From contig NZ_WHNY01000009.1 in NCBI RefSeq assembly GCF_013141695.1, positions 62,001-126,000 on the forward strand: 64,000 bases of DNA, written 5' to 3'. The stretch comes from Paenibacillus plantarum. Its GTDB lineage: Bacteria; Bacillota; Bacilli; Paenibacillales; NBRC-103111. Position numbers and translations under genes: made by a program. The notes beneath the pieces were generated by a model. The model was not told the DNA's origin, made no database searches, and saw nothing but the letters and a program-made list of their open reading frames with translations. Positions 1 through 8,082 of the stretch are shown in pieces (positions within the stretch are counted from its first letter, which is position 1; each line of letters begins with the position of its first letter).

Positions 1-341
1 TTATCACGAATCAACATGTAGCAGATGCCTCCATTACGGTGACGAAATTGGCAGATAGTGTTGTGCGAACCTCCTCCGGGCAAAGAAATGTGCTGCAACA
101 GTTCGGTCTTGAACCATTTGTTATGAAGATTCAAGATGAGACCATTGAGCTGGTACTTCATTTTGAAGAGGAATATGCGAATACGGATTATGTGTTAACA
201 GCGATCACGAATCATCCAGCTTGTTATGTCATTGTTAGTCAAAAGTCTACAGGCAGTGCAGTGCTGTCCATTATCAGAGCCAAATTTTCACCCGATCAAC
301 AGGGTATTGTGAATTGGATGGTCATCGGTAAGAGTCAGTAA
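1..341 (+). CDS. C-terminal end of a WIAG-tail-like surface protein (5' partial)
   Basis: The frame is open from base 3 to the stop at 339-341, so the gene begins outside the window; a GTG at 39 is only an internal codon. The visible N-terminal part has the repeat style VADASITVTKLAD followed by a compact beta-rich tail ending in WMVIGKSQ. That arrangement of degenerate 'ADGSVTTxKLAD' repeats before a tail ending near W-x-x-x-G resembles the WIAG-tail domain of Paenibacillus surface or spore proteins (family recognition from memory, not a search). It lies directly upstream of spore polysaccharide genes, consistent with a surface role. Confidence 0.5.
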   Translation, partial: ITNQHVADASITVTKLADSVVRTSSGQRNVLQQFGLEPFVMKIQDETIELVLHFEEEYANTDYVLTAITNHPACYVIVSQKSTGSAVLSIIRAKFSPDQQGIVNWMVIGKSQ

Positions 342-373
342 TCGCCTCGCTGTGAACTCTTGCTTCAGAAAAC

Positions 374-417
374 AAAAAAACGGTGTTTCGCAACTTAAGC
401 GAAACTACTGTTTTTTT
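374..417 (+). terminator. Rho-independent terminator after the partial surface protein gene
   Basis: A GTTTCGC/GCGAAAC stem lies inside a longer A-tract/T-tract pairing, followed by a run of T. It sits about 35 bases after the stop at 341 and separates that gene from the sugar operon. Confidence 0.75.
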
Positions 418-497
418 GTTTTTTGCTATTCGATAGATAGTTTGATGACCAATTTTCAATTGGGGGGTAATCGTCCAATTTCCGTCTATCACGAAAG

Positions 498-506
498 CAT
501 ATGATA
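498..506 (+). promoter_or_regulatory. Possible SigK-type -10 element (CATATGATA)
   Basis: CATATGATA fits the mother-cell sigma-K -10 pattern CATANNNTA and lies 65 bases before the first sugar gene. No convincing -35 was seen, so this is weak. In B. subtilis the sps and cge genes are sigma-K dependent. A palindrome, CCAATT-TTC-AATTGG, lies just upstream at 449-463. Confidence 0.3.
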
Positions 507-570
507 GTAGAAATGGATGTGACTAAGCACCATAAGACATCATGCGAAAGTTCGTGAAGGGGGATGACTT

Positions 571-1290
571 GTGAAAGGTGTCGTACTTGCAGGAGGAACT
601 GGAAGTCGTTTACGCCCTTTAACGCATATTATTAACAAACATTTACTTCCAGTTGGTAATCTGCCCATGATTCAATATGCCATTGATAAACTAAGTCAGT
701 CTGGCATTCAGGATATTATTGTTATTACGGGGAAACAATCTGCAAGCTTATATGTAGACTACTTGGGCAGTGGTGACCTGTTCGGCGTGAATCTAACCTA
801 TAAGATTCAAGAGAAACCAGGAGGTATTGCACAAGCCTTGTCATTGGCAGAGGATTTCGTGGGGGAGGGTGAGAAATTCGTGGTCATATTGGGAGATAAT
901 TTATTCCTAGATCCACTTCAGCCCATGATTGAAACCTTTTACCAGCAGGATGAAGGGGCTATGGTCATTTTAAAAGAGGTGGAAGATCCTCGTAGATATG
1001 GCGTAGCAACAATGAAGCACAATCAAATTGAACGCATTGTAGAGAAACCGGAGTATCCAACTTCTCCATTTGCTGTGACGGGGATTTATTTATACGACTC
1101 TTCTGTATTTGAGATTATTAAATCACAATCACCTTCAGCAAGAGGCGAGATGGAAATCACAGATGTTAATAATGTGTATGCAGCCGCCGGAACGCTTGCT
1201 CATATGTTCTTGACAGGATGGTGGATTGACGCGGGTACGCATGAATCGCTCTTTCAAGCCACGCTGTTAGTAAGAAAGGGGTACAGCTAA
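571..1290 (+). CDS. spsI: SpsI/RmlA-type glucose-1-phosphate thymidylyltransferase
   Basis: Makes dTDP-glucose from dTTP and glucose-1-phosphate, the first step to dTDP-6-deoxyhexoses. The protein opens with the nucleotidyltransferase signature VVLAGGTGSRLRPLT, then NKHLLPVGN, and has GDNLF and VEKPEYP motifs of the RmlA fold. At 239 residues it matches the short sporulation form SpsI better than the ~290-residue RfbA. The GTG start has a strong GAAGGGGG ribosome site 7-8 bases upstream. The stop overlaps the next start (TAATG), so it is translationally coupled to rfbB. Confidence 0.9.
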   Translation: MKGVVLAGGTGSRLRPLTHIINKHLLPVGNLPMIQYAIDKLSQSGIQDIIVITGKQSASLYVDYLGSGDLFGVNLTYKIQEKPGGIAQALSLAEDFVGEGEKFVVILGDNLFLDPLQPMIETFYQQDEGAMVILKEVEDPRRYGVATMKHNQIERIVEKPEYPTSPFAVTGIYLYDSSVFEIIKSQSPSARGEMEITDVNNVYAAAGTLAHMFLTGWWIDAGTHESLFQATLLVRKGYS

Positions 1291-2291
1291 TGCAGTCATT
1301 GCTTGTGACAGGGGGCATGGGTTTTATTGGAAGCAACTTCATTCATTATTGGAAGAAACATCATCCAGATGATCCAATAATCAATGTTGATTTACTTACG
1401 TATGCAGGGAATAGGGACAATGCTAGGCTGTTTGATGGTCAAGTAGGTTATCAATTTGTACAAAGTGATATTGGTGATGAGGCGCTCATGATGAAACTGA
1501 TGCAAGGTATCGATGTGGTTGTTCACTTTGCCGCTGAGTCCCATGTAGATCGAAGTATTCATGACCCTGGCCATTTTGTAAGAACGAATGTGGTTGGCAC
1601 CCAAATCTTGCTTGAGGCCGCACGTCGAGGTCAGGTTAAGAAGTTTATTCATATATCCACAGACGAAGTGTATGGATCACTAGGGGTTGAAGGAGCCTTC
1701 AGTGAAGTAACACCCCTTGCGCCGAATTCTCCTTATTCAGCTAGTAAAGCAGGCTCTGATTTGTTAGTAAGAGCTTACTATGAGACGTATGGATTTCCAG
1801 CTGTGATTACACGTTGCTCCAACAATTATGGTCCCCGCCAATTTCCAGAGAAGCTAATCCCACTTTTAATTACACGTGCGCTGCGCAATGAGAAGATACC
1901 TCTCTATGGTGATGGATTGAATGTACGAGACTGGTTGTATGTAGACGATCATTGCTCTGCTATTGAACGCGTGATTGAAGCTGGTGTGCCGGGAGAAGTT
2001 TACAACGTTGGCGGTCAGAATGAGCGAACGAATTTGGAAGTTGTCCAGAGCATTTTGAGGCTGCTGGGCAAACCCGAATCTTTCATTCAGTATGTGGCGG
2101 ATCGGCTTGGACATGATCGGCGATACGCCATCGATAGCTCGAAGATACGTCGCGAGTTAGGATGGGCGCCGGCTTACTCATTTGAGAAGGGTCTGCAAAA
2201 GACGCTGGAGTGGTATGTAAGAGAAACCGAGTGGTGCGCCCGTATTGCAGACGGTTCGTACCGTGTAGATAAAGAAGCTGATCACACTTGA
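1290..2291 (+). CDS. rfbB: dTDP-glucose 4,6-dehydratase (SpsJ/RfbB)
   Basis: Converts dTDP-glucose to dTDP-4-keto-6-deoxyglucose. The 333-residue protein is an extended short-chain dehydrogenase: NAD-binding GGMGFIGSNF at residues ~8-17, AAESHVDRS, catalytic STDEVYG and YSASKAGSD (Tyr/Lys), and the NNYGPRQFPEKL substrate loop typical of RmlB. Length is normal. It overlaps spsI by one base and rfbD by four. Confidence 0.93.
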   Translation: MQSLLVTGGMGFIGSNFIHYWKKHHPDDPIINVDLLTYAGNRDNARLFDGQVGYQFVQSDIGDEALMMKLMQGIDVVVHFAAESHVDRSIHDPGHFVRTNVVGTQILLEAARRGQVKKFIHISTDEVYGSLGVEGAFSEVTPLAPNSPYSASKAGSDLLVRAYYETYGFPAVITRCSNNYGPRQFPEKLIPLLITRALRNEKIPLYGDGLNVRDWLYVDDHCSAIERVIEAGVPGEVYNVGGQNERTNLEVVQSILRLLGKPESFIQYVADRLGHDRRYAIDSSKIRRELGWAPAYSFEKGLQKTLEWYVRETEWCARIADGSYRVDKEADHT

Positions 2292-3175
2292 AAATCGTTA
2301 TTACAGGTGCAGGCGGACAGTTAGGATATGACCTTAAGCGAGTGCTGAGCCCCATGCATGAAGTTATCTCTTGGGAGAAAGCGGAATTGGATGTTAGACA
2401 GGAACAAGAAGTCATGGAGAAGCTGCTGAGCGTACGACCGGATGTTGTTGTGCATGCTGCTGCCTATACCCATGTAGATAGAGCTGAATCTGAGAAGGAG
2501 TCTGCCTATCAAGTGAACGCTTTGGGTGCTCTTCATCTTGCGCAGGCTTGTGAGATCGTTGGGGCCAAGCTCGTTTACGTCAGTACGGATTATGTGTTCG
2601 ATGGCACGAAACGAAGTCCCTATAAAGAGACGGATGTGCCCAATCCACTTAATAGCTACGGACAATCCAAGCTTCTTGGGGAGAAATTCGTTGCCATGAC
2701 TTGCATGAAACATTTTATTGTACGAACCTCTTGGTTATATGGTCAGAAAGGAACAAATTTTGTAACCAAAGTATTGGAGAAGGCGCGCGAGAATCTGACT
2801 CTATCCATCGTGGATGATCAATTTGGCTCGCCGACCTATTGCTTGGATCTGGCCATTTTCATTCGTGAGCTTATCGAAACGGACCGTTATGGTCTCTATC
2901 ATGCCTCCAATCAAGGTGTATGCTCGAGATATGAATTCGCATTGCATATCCTCCAAGCGGCTGGCATGGCGCATATTTCCCTGCAGCCTGTGCCTACGCA
3001 CGCATTCCCGCCAGCACCAGCTGCAAGACCCATGTATACCGCATTTGCACACAAAGCCATGCAAAGCAATGGGTTTGAGCCTATGCGAGATTGGCGATCG
3101 GCGCTGGATTTCTTTCTACAGGTAGATTATTACGATACAGCTGTTAGAGCTAAGAAGGTGATAGATACATGGTGA
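2288..3175 (+). CDS. rfbD: dTDP-4-dehydrorhamnose reductase-like (SpsK/RfbD)
   Basis: Last reductase of dTDP-L-rhamnose-type synthesis. The 295-residue Rossmann protein has GAGGQLGYDL at the N-terminus, YVSTDYVFDG, and the YGQSKLLGE Tyr/Lys motif of RfbD. It starts with TTG inside the end of rfbB (ATG and GTG are absent there) and its stop overlaps the next gene. No rmlC-type 3,5-epimerase gene is in this operon, so the final sugar may be a non-epimerised 6-deoxyhexose, or the epimerase is encoded outside the window. Confidence 0.9.
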   Translation: MKIVITGAGGQLGYDLKRVLSPMHEVISWEKAELDVRQEQEVMEKLLSVRPDVVVHAAAYTHVDRAESEKESAYQVNALGALHLAQACEIVGAKLVYVSTDYVFDGTKRSPYKETDVPNPLNSYGQSKLLGEKFVAMTCMKHFIVRTSWLYGQKGTNFVTKVLEKARENLTLSIVDDQFGSPTYCLDLAIFIRELIETDRYGLYHASNQGVCSRYEFALHILQAAGMAHISLQPVPTHAFPPAPAARPMYTAFAHKAMQSNGFEPMRDWRSALDFFLQVDYYDTAVRAKKVIDTW

Positions 3176-4260
3176 ATCGTAACCGCATAGCGGAGAGTCG
3201 CAGTCAGGGATTTCAGGCTGGTCGGGAAAGTGGCTTTCGTATGGGCAGATGCCAGTATGCCCTCGACACCTGCTTTCCAGCACCTATTCCGCTGCGAGAA
3301 GCAAGTGTGTTATTTATCGTACAGGGCATCTTCGATGCCATAGACAATGGGATTATTCATGGTTTGCAACAATCAGTCCGAGTTGTATATACAGCGACGG
3401 CTGCGGATATGCTCCGATTAGCGAATGAGCATAAACCGAATCTGGTGCTGGTTATGAACGGGCTTCATGTTTTCCCGGCTGATCATGCTCATCATATCGA
3501 TCTAGTTAGACAGATGGGGATACGCACCGCTATCTGGTTTGCGGACGATCCCTATTTTACTGATCAGACGGCTGTATTAGCCCCTCACTATGATTATGTA
3601 TTCACGCATGAAATGTCCTGCGTACCCTTCTATCAGGGGATAGGCTGCGGGCAAGTTCACTACTTGCCTTTGGCGGCTAACCCAACTGTGTTTAAACCTC
3701 AGCATATTAGCCCTGAGTACCGAAGCGATATCTGCTTCATTGGCACGGGCTTTCCTAACCGAATTGCCCTCTTCAATGAGTTAACTCCCTTCTTAATAGG
3801 GAGAAAAGTAGTTATTGCTGGGGGATTATGGGATCGTTTAGATCACTTCCCCTTGCTTCAACAAGGGATTAATCTGAGGGGCGTTCCGGTCGAAGAGTCC
3901 GTGAAGTATTATAACGGTGCCAAAATCGTCTTGAATATTCACCGACTCACGTACGATAAAACCTACAACAAAAACAGCCGAAATATACCGGGGCATTCCA
4001 TTAATCCGAGAACCTATGAGATCGCAGGATGTGGAGCTTTGCAAATAACGGATTATCGCCATGATCTGGAACAGCACTATCGGCCAGGTCATGAAATCGA
4101 AACCTTTCATCATCCAGCGGAGCTCATTCATAAAATGAATCACTACCTAATTCATGAAGAGGAACGATTACGGATTGCAGTCAATGGGCTGCGGAGGACA
4201 CGAATGGAGCATACTTTTTCAGCTCGATTAGTCAAGCTGTTGGATATTCTATTTGCCTAG
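3169..4260 (+). CDS. CgeB-family spore glycosyltransferase, copy 1
   Basis: A 363-residue protein of the CgeB family (glycosyltransferases linked to the outer spore surface in B. subtilis). Seen: an N-terminal segment with Gly every 4-5 residues (QGFQAGRESGFRMGRCQ), a Rossmann-like half with IRTAIWFADDPYF, then a C-terminal GT-B half with ICFIGTGFPNR, NPRTYEIAGCG and a helical tail rich in HYLIHEEERLR. ATG 3169 overlaps the rfbD stop. It is closely related to the next gene, so the two look like a tandem duplication. Sugar donor and acceptor are unknown. Confidence 0.82.
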   Translation: MVNRNRIAESRSQGFQAGRESGFRMGRCQYALDTCFPAPIPLREASVLFIVQGIFDAIDNGIIHGLQQSVRVVYTATAADMLRLANEHKPNLVLVMNGLHVFPADHAHHIDLVRQMGIRTAIWFADDPYFTDQTAVLAPHYDYVFTHEMSCVPFYQGIGCGQVHYLPLAANPTVFKPQHISPEYRSDICFIGTGFPNRIALFNELTPFLIGRKVVIAGGLWDRLDHFPLLQQGINLRGVPVEESVKYYNGAKIVLNIHRLTYDKTYNKNSRNIPGHSINPRTYEIAGCGALQITDYRHDLEQHYRPGHEIETFHHPAELIHKMNHYLIHEEERLRIAVNGLRRTRMEHTFSARLVKLLDILFA

Positions 4261-4275
4261 AAAGGAGTGAAGAGG

Positions 4276-5421
4276 ATGAGTTTTATGAATAGTTCACATG
4301 CTCGGGAGCACGGACTTGCTGAGGGTAATCAATTAGGTCACGCTAATGGACTTAGGATGGGACAATGTGAAGCGATTATGCAAAAAGCGGCTCGTGACCG
4401 TGCACCTAGTCCTGTTTGGGACGTACGTGTGTTGTTTATTACATCGGGCAAAGGATACCCCTACGAGCCATTGGATATCGCTGTAATTAACAGCCTTCGC
4501 CCATTAGTTCGTGAATTAATAATCGGGAACTCTGACAAAGATGCAACGCGAATGGGACATCCCAAGGCCAATGCCGAAACGCTTGCCGCAAGGCACCGAC
4601 CGGATGTGATGATCGTTCTTGAAGGGATGAATCTCTCCCTGAATACCGTTGATAAGGTTCGTCAAATGGGGATCCGAACCGCGATCTGGCTAACCGATGA
4701 TCCTTATTACACGGATATTACGGCTGCTTACGCGACGCACTATGATTATATATTTACCTTGGAAGTGAATTGTGTTCAGTTCTATCAGGAGATGGGAGGC
4801 GGGCAAGTCCATTATTTGCCTTTAGCTTTTCAACCAGAGATGTTTCGTCCAAGACCTGTGCCAAAAGGAGGGCACCGCGATATTTGTTTTATTGGTTCGG
4901 CCTACTGGAACCGCGTTGGAGTATTTAATCAGATAGCTCCCTATTTAGCGAAGAAAAGCGTCATCATCTCAGGAATATGGTGGGAACGGCTTCAACATTA
5001 TCGGCTTTTGGCACCTCAAATTCAATTGAATACGTGGATGCCGCCGGATCAAACCGCGACTTTCTACAATGGGTCCAAAATCGTCATTAATATGCATAGA
5101 GCCTTCGATGACCAATCGTATAACCACAACTCTCGTCGAATTAGCGGCGCCTCGCCTAATCCGCGGACATTTGAAATTTCTGGTTGCGGCGCCTTTCAAT
5201 TAACGGACATTCGGGATGATCTAGTCAATTTCTATACGCCAGACTATGACATCGTGACGTATGCATCCCCAGAAGAAATGCTTCACAAGATGAATCATTA
5301 TTTAATTCACGAAGAGGAACGTAAGCAAATAGCCATGCGCGGGCTCTACAGGACGATGCGAGATCATACCTATACCAATCGGCTTATTACGATGCTTTCC
5401 GTCATTTTTGGGCCTAGATAA
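4276..5421 (+). CDS. CgeB-family spore glycosyltransferase, copy 2
   Basis: Paralogue of the gene just upstream, with the same order of blocks: Gly-spaced N-terminus (HGLAEGNQLGHANGLRMGQC), IRTAIWLTDDPYYTDITAA, ICFIGSAYWNR, NPRTFEISGCGAF and a closing NHYLIHEEERK helix. A GTG at 4267 lies inside the Shine-Dalgarno sequence AGAAAGGAG, so I place the start at ATG 4276, eight bases after GGAG (381 residues). It probably acts with copy 1 on the same glycan, each adding a different residue (inference). Confidence 0.82.
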   Translation: MSFMNSSHAREHGLAEGNQLGHANGLRMGQCEAIMQKAARDRAPSPVWDVRVLFITSGKGYPYEPLDIAVINSLRPLVRELIIGNSDKDATRMGHPKANAETLAARHRPDVMIVLEGMNLSLNTVDKVRQMGIRTAIWLTDDPYYTDITAAYATHYDYIFTLEVNCVQFYQEMGGGQVHYLPLAFQPEMFRPRPVPKGGHRDICFIGSAYWNRVGVFNQIAPYLAKKSVIISGIWWERLQHYRLLAPQIQLNTWMPPDQTATFYNGSKIVINMHRAFDDQSYNHNSRRISGASPNPRTFEISGCGAFQLTDIRDDLVNFYTPDYDIVTYASPEEMLHKMNHYLIHEEERKQIAMRGLYRTMRDHTYTNRLITMLSVIFGPR

Positions 5422-5462
5422 AGGCTGAAAGAGAACTATTTCATAAAAATGAGGTGTAGAAA

Positions 5463-5843
5463 TTGATCACGAAAAAAAAGGTTCGCAAGCTGACTGTGAG
5501 CAGAAAGATTCGAAAGAAGCGAGTGGGATCGCCACGAAAGGTAGGACTTAAAAAACGGATCCTTGTTAGAAAAAAGGGACGTGCCATTCGTCGGTTGAGG
5601 CCACTCGCAAGGCGAAAGGGGAGACGCAGATTAGTTCGTCGTCTAATCCGATTTCCTAGACGCAAGGGGAGTCGAATGCTAGCTCGTCGTCGCAAAGTTC
5701 CGCGCCGTATGATCCAAAGTCCAAGAGCTAAGAGACTCCAATTGGCGTATGATCGAGCCTTCAATGAAGCTTACAATGCGGGTTACGGTGTTGGCTTCGC
5801 TGAAGGATATGCGATGGAGCTTACGAATCCAACGATTGCTTAA
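5463..5843 (+). CDS. Arg/Lys-rich protein with a CgeB-like Gly-spaced tail
   Basis: 126 residues. The first ~95 are almost half Arg/Lys in runs such as RRLRPLARRKGRRRLVRR. The last ~30 change to an acidic-neutral tail, AYNAGYGVGFAEGYAME, whose A/G-x3-G-x3-G spacing matches the N-termini of the two CgeB paralogues upstream. The TTG start is preceded by GAGGTG. No known enzyme domain. The base composition suggests binding to a polyanion (DNA, anionic glycan or phosphorylated coat protein). The shared tail suggests co-assembly with the CgeB proteins. Both ideas are inference. Confidence 0.7.
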   Translation: MITKKKVRKLTVSRKIRKKRVGSPRKVGLKKRILVRKKGRAIRRLRPLARRKGRRRLVRRLIRFPRRKGSRMLARRRKVPRRMIQSPRAKRLQLAYDRAFNEAYNAGYGVGFAEGYAMELTNPTIA

Positions 5844-5867
5844 AGTGAAGTTATGAGGTGAGTCCAG

Positions 5868-6389
5868 TTGGTTAAACTTATCAAAAAGAAGCGGATGAGG
5901 GGGCAGGTTTCCTTAAGGCATGGAAGCAAACGAGTGCTCTTAAAGAAAACAAAACGCCGGTTCATTCCTAAGCGTAAGAGATCTTTGGCTAGGCTAAATA
6001 GGACAAGTGTCCATCCTGTCGGTGCGATCATCCTAGCTTCCAATGTAGAAGGGACGATCGAGCATGTGTTGGAGCCGTTGAAACGTTTACCGCTTAGGGA
6101 GATAATCGTGATGGTTCACGGTTCGTTAGACCGTACACTAGATAAAGTTAGAAGACATTCTCGTGCCATTATTGTTCATGATCCTCAAAGCATCGAACCA
6201 GATGCCGCAAGAGCGCTTGCTGCGAGGATATCGCGGTCAGACTTCTTGCTTTTCTTAGAAGGGGACAAGGCTGTTAATGTGGATGAAGTGCTTCCGTTTA
6301 TTCAAAATGTAGCATTAGGAATTGAAAACGGCCTATTAGTAAGGAGGCATGAACTTGCAATTAACGAGCATCATAATTCCTACGTTTAA
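5868..6389 (+). CDS. Basic N-terminus fused to a small GT2-like domain
   Basis: 173 residues, TTG start with GAGGTG eight bases upstream. Residues 1-45 are polybasic (KLIKKKRMRG, KKTKRRFIPKRKR). The rest, from HPVGAIILASNVEGTIE through SDFLLFLEGDKAVN, has the alternating strand/helix pattern of the nucleotide-binding half of a GT-A family 2 transferase, with EGD where DxD would sit. It is far shorter than a full GT2 enzyme and may be a scaffold or an inactive partner of the downstream GT2 gene, which it overlaps by 35 bases. Confidence 0.65.
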   Translation: MVKLIKKKRMRGQVSLRHGSKRVLLKKTKRRFIPKRKRSLARLNRTSVHPVGAIILASNVEGTIEHVLEPLKRLPLREIIVMVHGSLDRTLDKVRRHSRAIIVHDPQSIEPDAARALAARISRSDFLLFLEGDKAVNVDEVLPFIQNVALGIENGLLVRRHELAINEHHNSYV

Positions 6390-7083
6390 CGGTTTAACTT
6401 TGCTGAAAGCTTGTGTCTCATCGATCCGTCAACATACATCCGTGCCTTATGAAATTATCGTAGTGGATAATGGCTCTGGGGATGGTACATTGACTTACTG
6501 CCGCAATGAAAATATTAAGTTCGTGGCGCTGCCAGCCAATCTCGGTTTTCCTGCTGCATGCAATTATGGTTTACGTTTAGCGGAAGGTGACTCGTTAATG
6601 CTCTTGAATAACGATACAATCGTTACACCTAATTGGCTGCCCATGCTACTGAACTGCTTATACAGTCGAGAAGAGGTAGGGATGGTAGGTCCCGTCTCTA
6701 ACTATGTCAATGGCAAACAAAAAATCCGTGTGCGCTTTACTGGTATTTCGAACATGGCCCGCATCTATCATCATGTAAATCCTAGGAAATGGCGGGAAAC
6801 GAAGCGCTTGGTTGGCTTCTGTTTACTATTTAAGCGGAAGCTGTTTGAGCAGGTAGGTGTGTTGGATGAACGATTTGCACCGGGATATTATGAAGATGAT
6901 GATTTCTCCTATCGTGCGCGATTAGCGGGTTACCAGCTGCTCATAGCAGGTGATTGCTTCGTTTATCATCGTGGAAGTGTTAGTTTTCGAAAAAATAGAC
7001 GTCGATCTAAGCTCTTGCTGCTGCGACGCAATCGTAGGAAATTTATTGATAAATGGGGCGTCGATCCCTTTCAGTTTATTTAG
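6355..7083 (+). CDS. Family 2 glycosyltransferase
   Basis: Transfers a sugar from a nucleotide donor, here most likely onto a spore-surface glycan. Motifs: SIIIPTFNGLTLLKAC, IIVVDNGSGDGT, LLNNDTIV (DxD-equivalent), and FAPGYYEDDDFSYRARLAGY carrying the acidic catalytic-base motif. ATG 6349 is one base from the Shine-Dalgarno AAGGAGG, so TTG 6355, seven bases away, is the likelier start (242 residues). The C-terminus ends in a basic stretch, RKNRRRSKLLLLRRNRRK, echoing the two basic proteins upstream. Confidence 0.85.
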   Translation: MQLTSIIIPTFNGLTLLKACVSSIRQHTSVPYEIIVVDNGSGDGTLTYCRNENIKFVALPANLGFPAACNYGLRLAEGDSLMLLNNDTIVTPNWLPMLLNCLYSREEVGMVGPVSNYVNGKQKIRVRFTGISNMARIYHHVNPRKWRETKRLVGFCLLFKRKLFEQVGVLDERFAPGYYEDDDFSYRARLAGYQLLIAGDCFVYHRGSVSFRKNRRRSKLLLLRRNRRKFIDKWGVDPFQFI

Positions 7084-7142
7084 GCACTGTTTCACAATCA
7101 ACAGCATAATGTAGAGTGAAAAAGGTTGTAGGAGGAGTAAGT

Positions 7143-7430
7143 GTGGAGGAGCGGGTGACCCAAATTATTTCTCATATTGCAGCTTCACATAGCCAAATGG
7201 GACGAATATTGGAAACACATCGGCATGTGTCTTCGCAAATGGCTGCAATTGCAGGAGATCTACCGGATTCTCATCCTGGGTTTGATGGATTGGATATGCT
7301 GCAGAAGCGGGCTTTACAACTAACCAAAAATGTAACGGCCTATTTAAACAGCCTCGCTGAATTGGAAGAAGCTATGGCCAAGCAAACAGAATTAGTTATG
7401 AAGGAAATACATGTAACTGATGAGGAATAG
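7143..7430 (+). CDS. Small helical protein 1 of 3
   Basis: Start placed at GTG 7143 after GGAGGAG (7131-7137), giving 95 residues; an upstream GTG at 7116 has no ribosome site. All-helical with heptad-like spacing and a closing helix NSLAELEEAMAKQTELVMKE. Function unknown. The two following genes encode proteins of the same architecture, so it is probably a subunit of a small helical complex tied to spore glycan assembly (inference from context). Confidence 0.65.
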   Translation: MEERVTQIISHIAASHSQMGRILETHRHVSSQMAAIAGDLPDSHPGFDGLDMLQKRALQLTKNVTAYLNSLAELEEAMAKQTELVMKEIHVTDEE

Positions 7431-7435
7431 AGGGA

Positions 7436-7792
7436 ATGACCTTGGATAGAACGGATCTTTATATGCAAATGTTAGATGCGACAGCCAAGCTGCAATACGA
7501 AATAAGTCTGATGCTGGAAGCAAGAGTCGTTGAAGCGTCGAAGTCGCAAAACTGGATTTGTCAGCATATCAACACGACAAATCTGGAGGGGCATGACCTT
7601 AAAATGAAAGTAACTGGCCAAATACATGAGAGTGTCATTGAACTGATTGATGGATTAACGAAGATGGAAAATGCACTAAATGGCCAGATGAAGGCGTTGC
7701 TTGGGAAACATCCTTCTGGTTCCGGCTTAGGGTCCGACGACGCTATGGAATTCGGCAGCCTACTTCCATTTGGTGAGGATGAGAAGCTGTGA
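7436..7792 (+). CDS. Small helical protein 2 of 3
   Basis: 118 residues, predicted almost entirely helical, with a Gly/Ser/Asp-rich loop near the end (HPSGSGLGSDD). Its segment ELIDGLTKMENALNGQMKAL lines up in pattern with the last helix of protein 1 and with the end of protein 3. ATG 7436 was taken; TTG 7442 is better spaced from AGAGGGA and is possible. Function unknown. It overlaps the next gene by four bases. Confidence 0.63.
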   Translation: MTLDRTDLYMQMLDATAKLQYEISLMLEARVVEASKSQNWICQHINTTNLEGHDLKMKVTGQIHESVIELIDGLTKMENALNGQMKALLGKHPSGSGLGSDDAMEFGSLLPFGEDEKL

Positions 7793-8046
7793 AGGAGTGG
7801 AATCGGGAACGCGTGGAGCTGCATATGTTGATCTCGCTGGCCAGAAGCCAGCGAGCGTTATGCAGAATCATTGAATCTGTAGCGGATCATGTAGAGGGTT
7901 CTGAACAGCTCGCTGGTCATGTCGCGGATAATCTGAAGTCGATAAGTGATTATCAGCATGCGTTGATGTTGAAATTAATGAAGCAGCCTGCCCGAAAGCG
8001 TGTCGATGGCAAACCGGCTAAGCCTTGGTTGAATAAACATGTGTAG
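7789..8046 (+). CDS. Small helical protein 3 of 3
   Basis: 85 residues, GTG start overlapping the previous stop. Two or three amphipathic helices (AGHVADNLKSISDYQHALML) and a basic C-terminus. Shorter, diverged relative of the two preceding proteins by architecture. Last gene of the plus-strand operon; it converges on fabH with no clear terminator in the 36-base gap. Confidence 0.6.
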   Translation: MKEWNRERVELHMLISLARSQRALCRIIESVADHVEGSEQLAGHVADNLKSISDYQHALMLKLMKQPARKRVDGKPAKPWLNKHV

Positions 8047-8082
8047 TCACACAAGTACGAATACAAGCGAATGCAAACCTAC

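Noticed and set aside
1392..1652. 86-codon minus-strand frame inside rfbB
   Set aside because: Shadow frame of a conserved enzyme gene.
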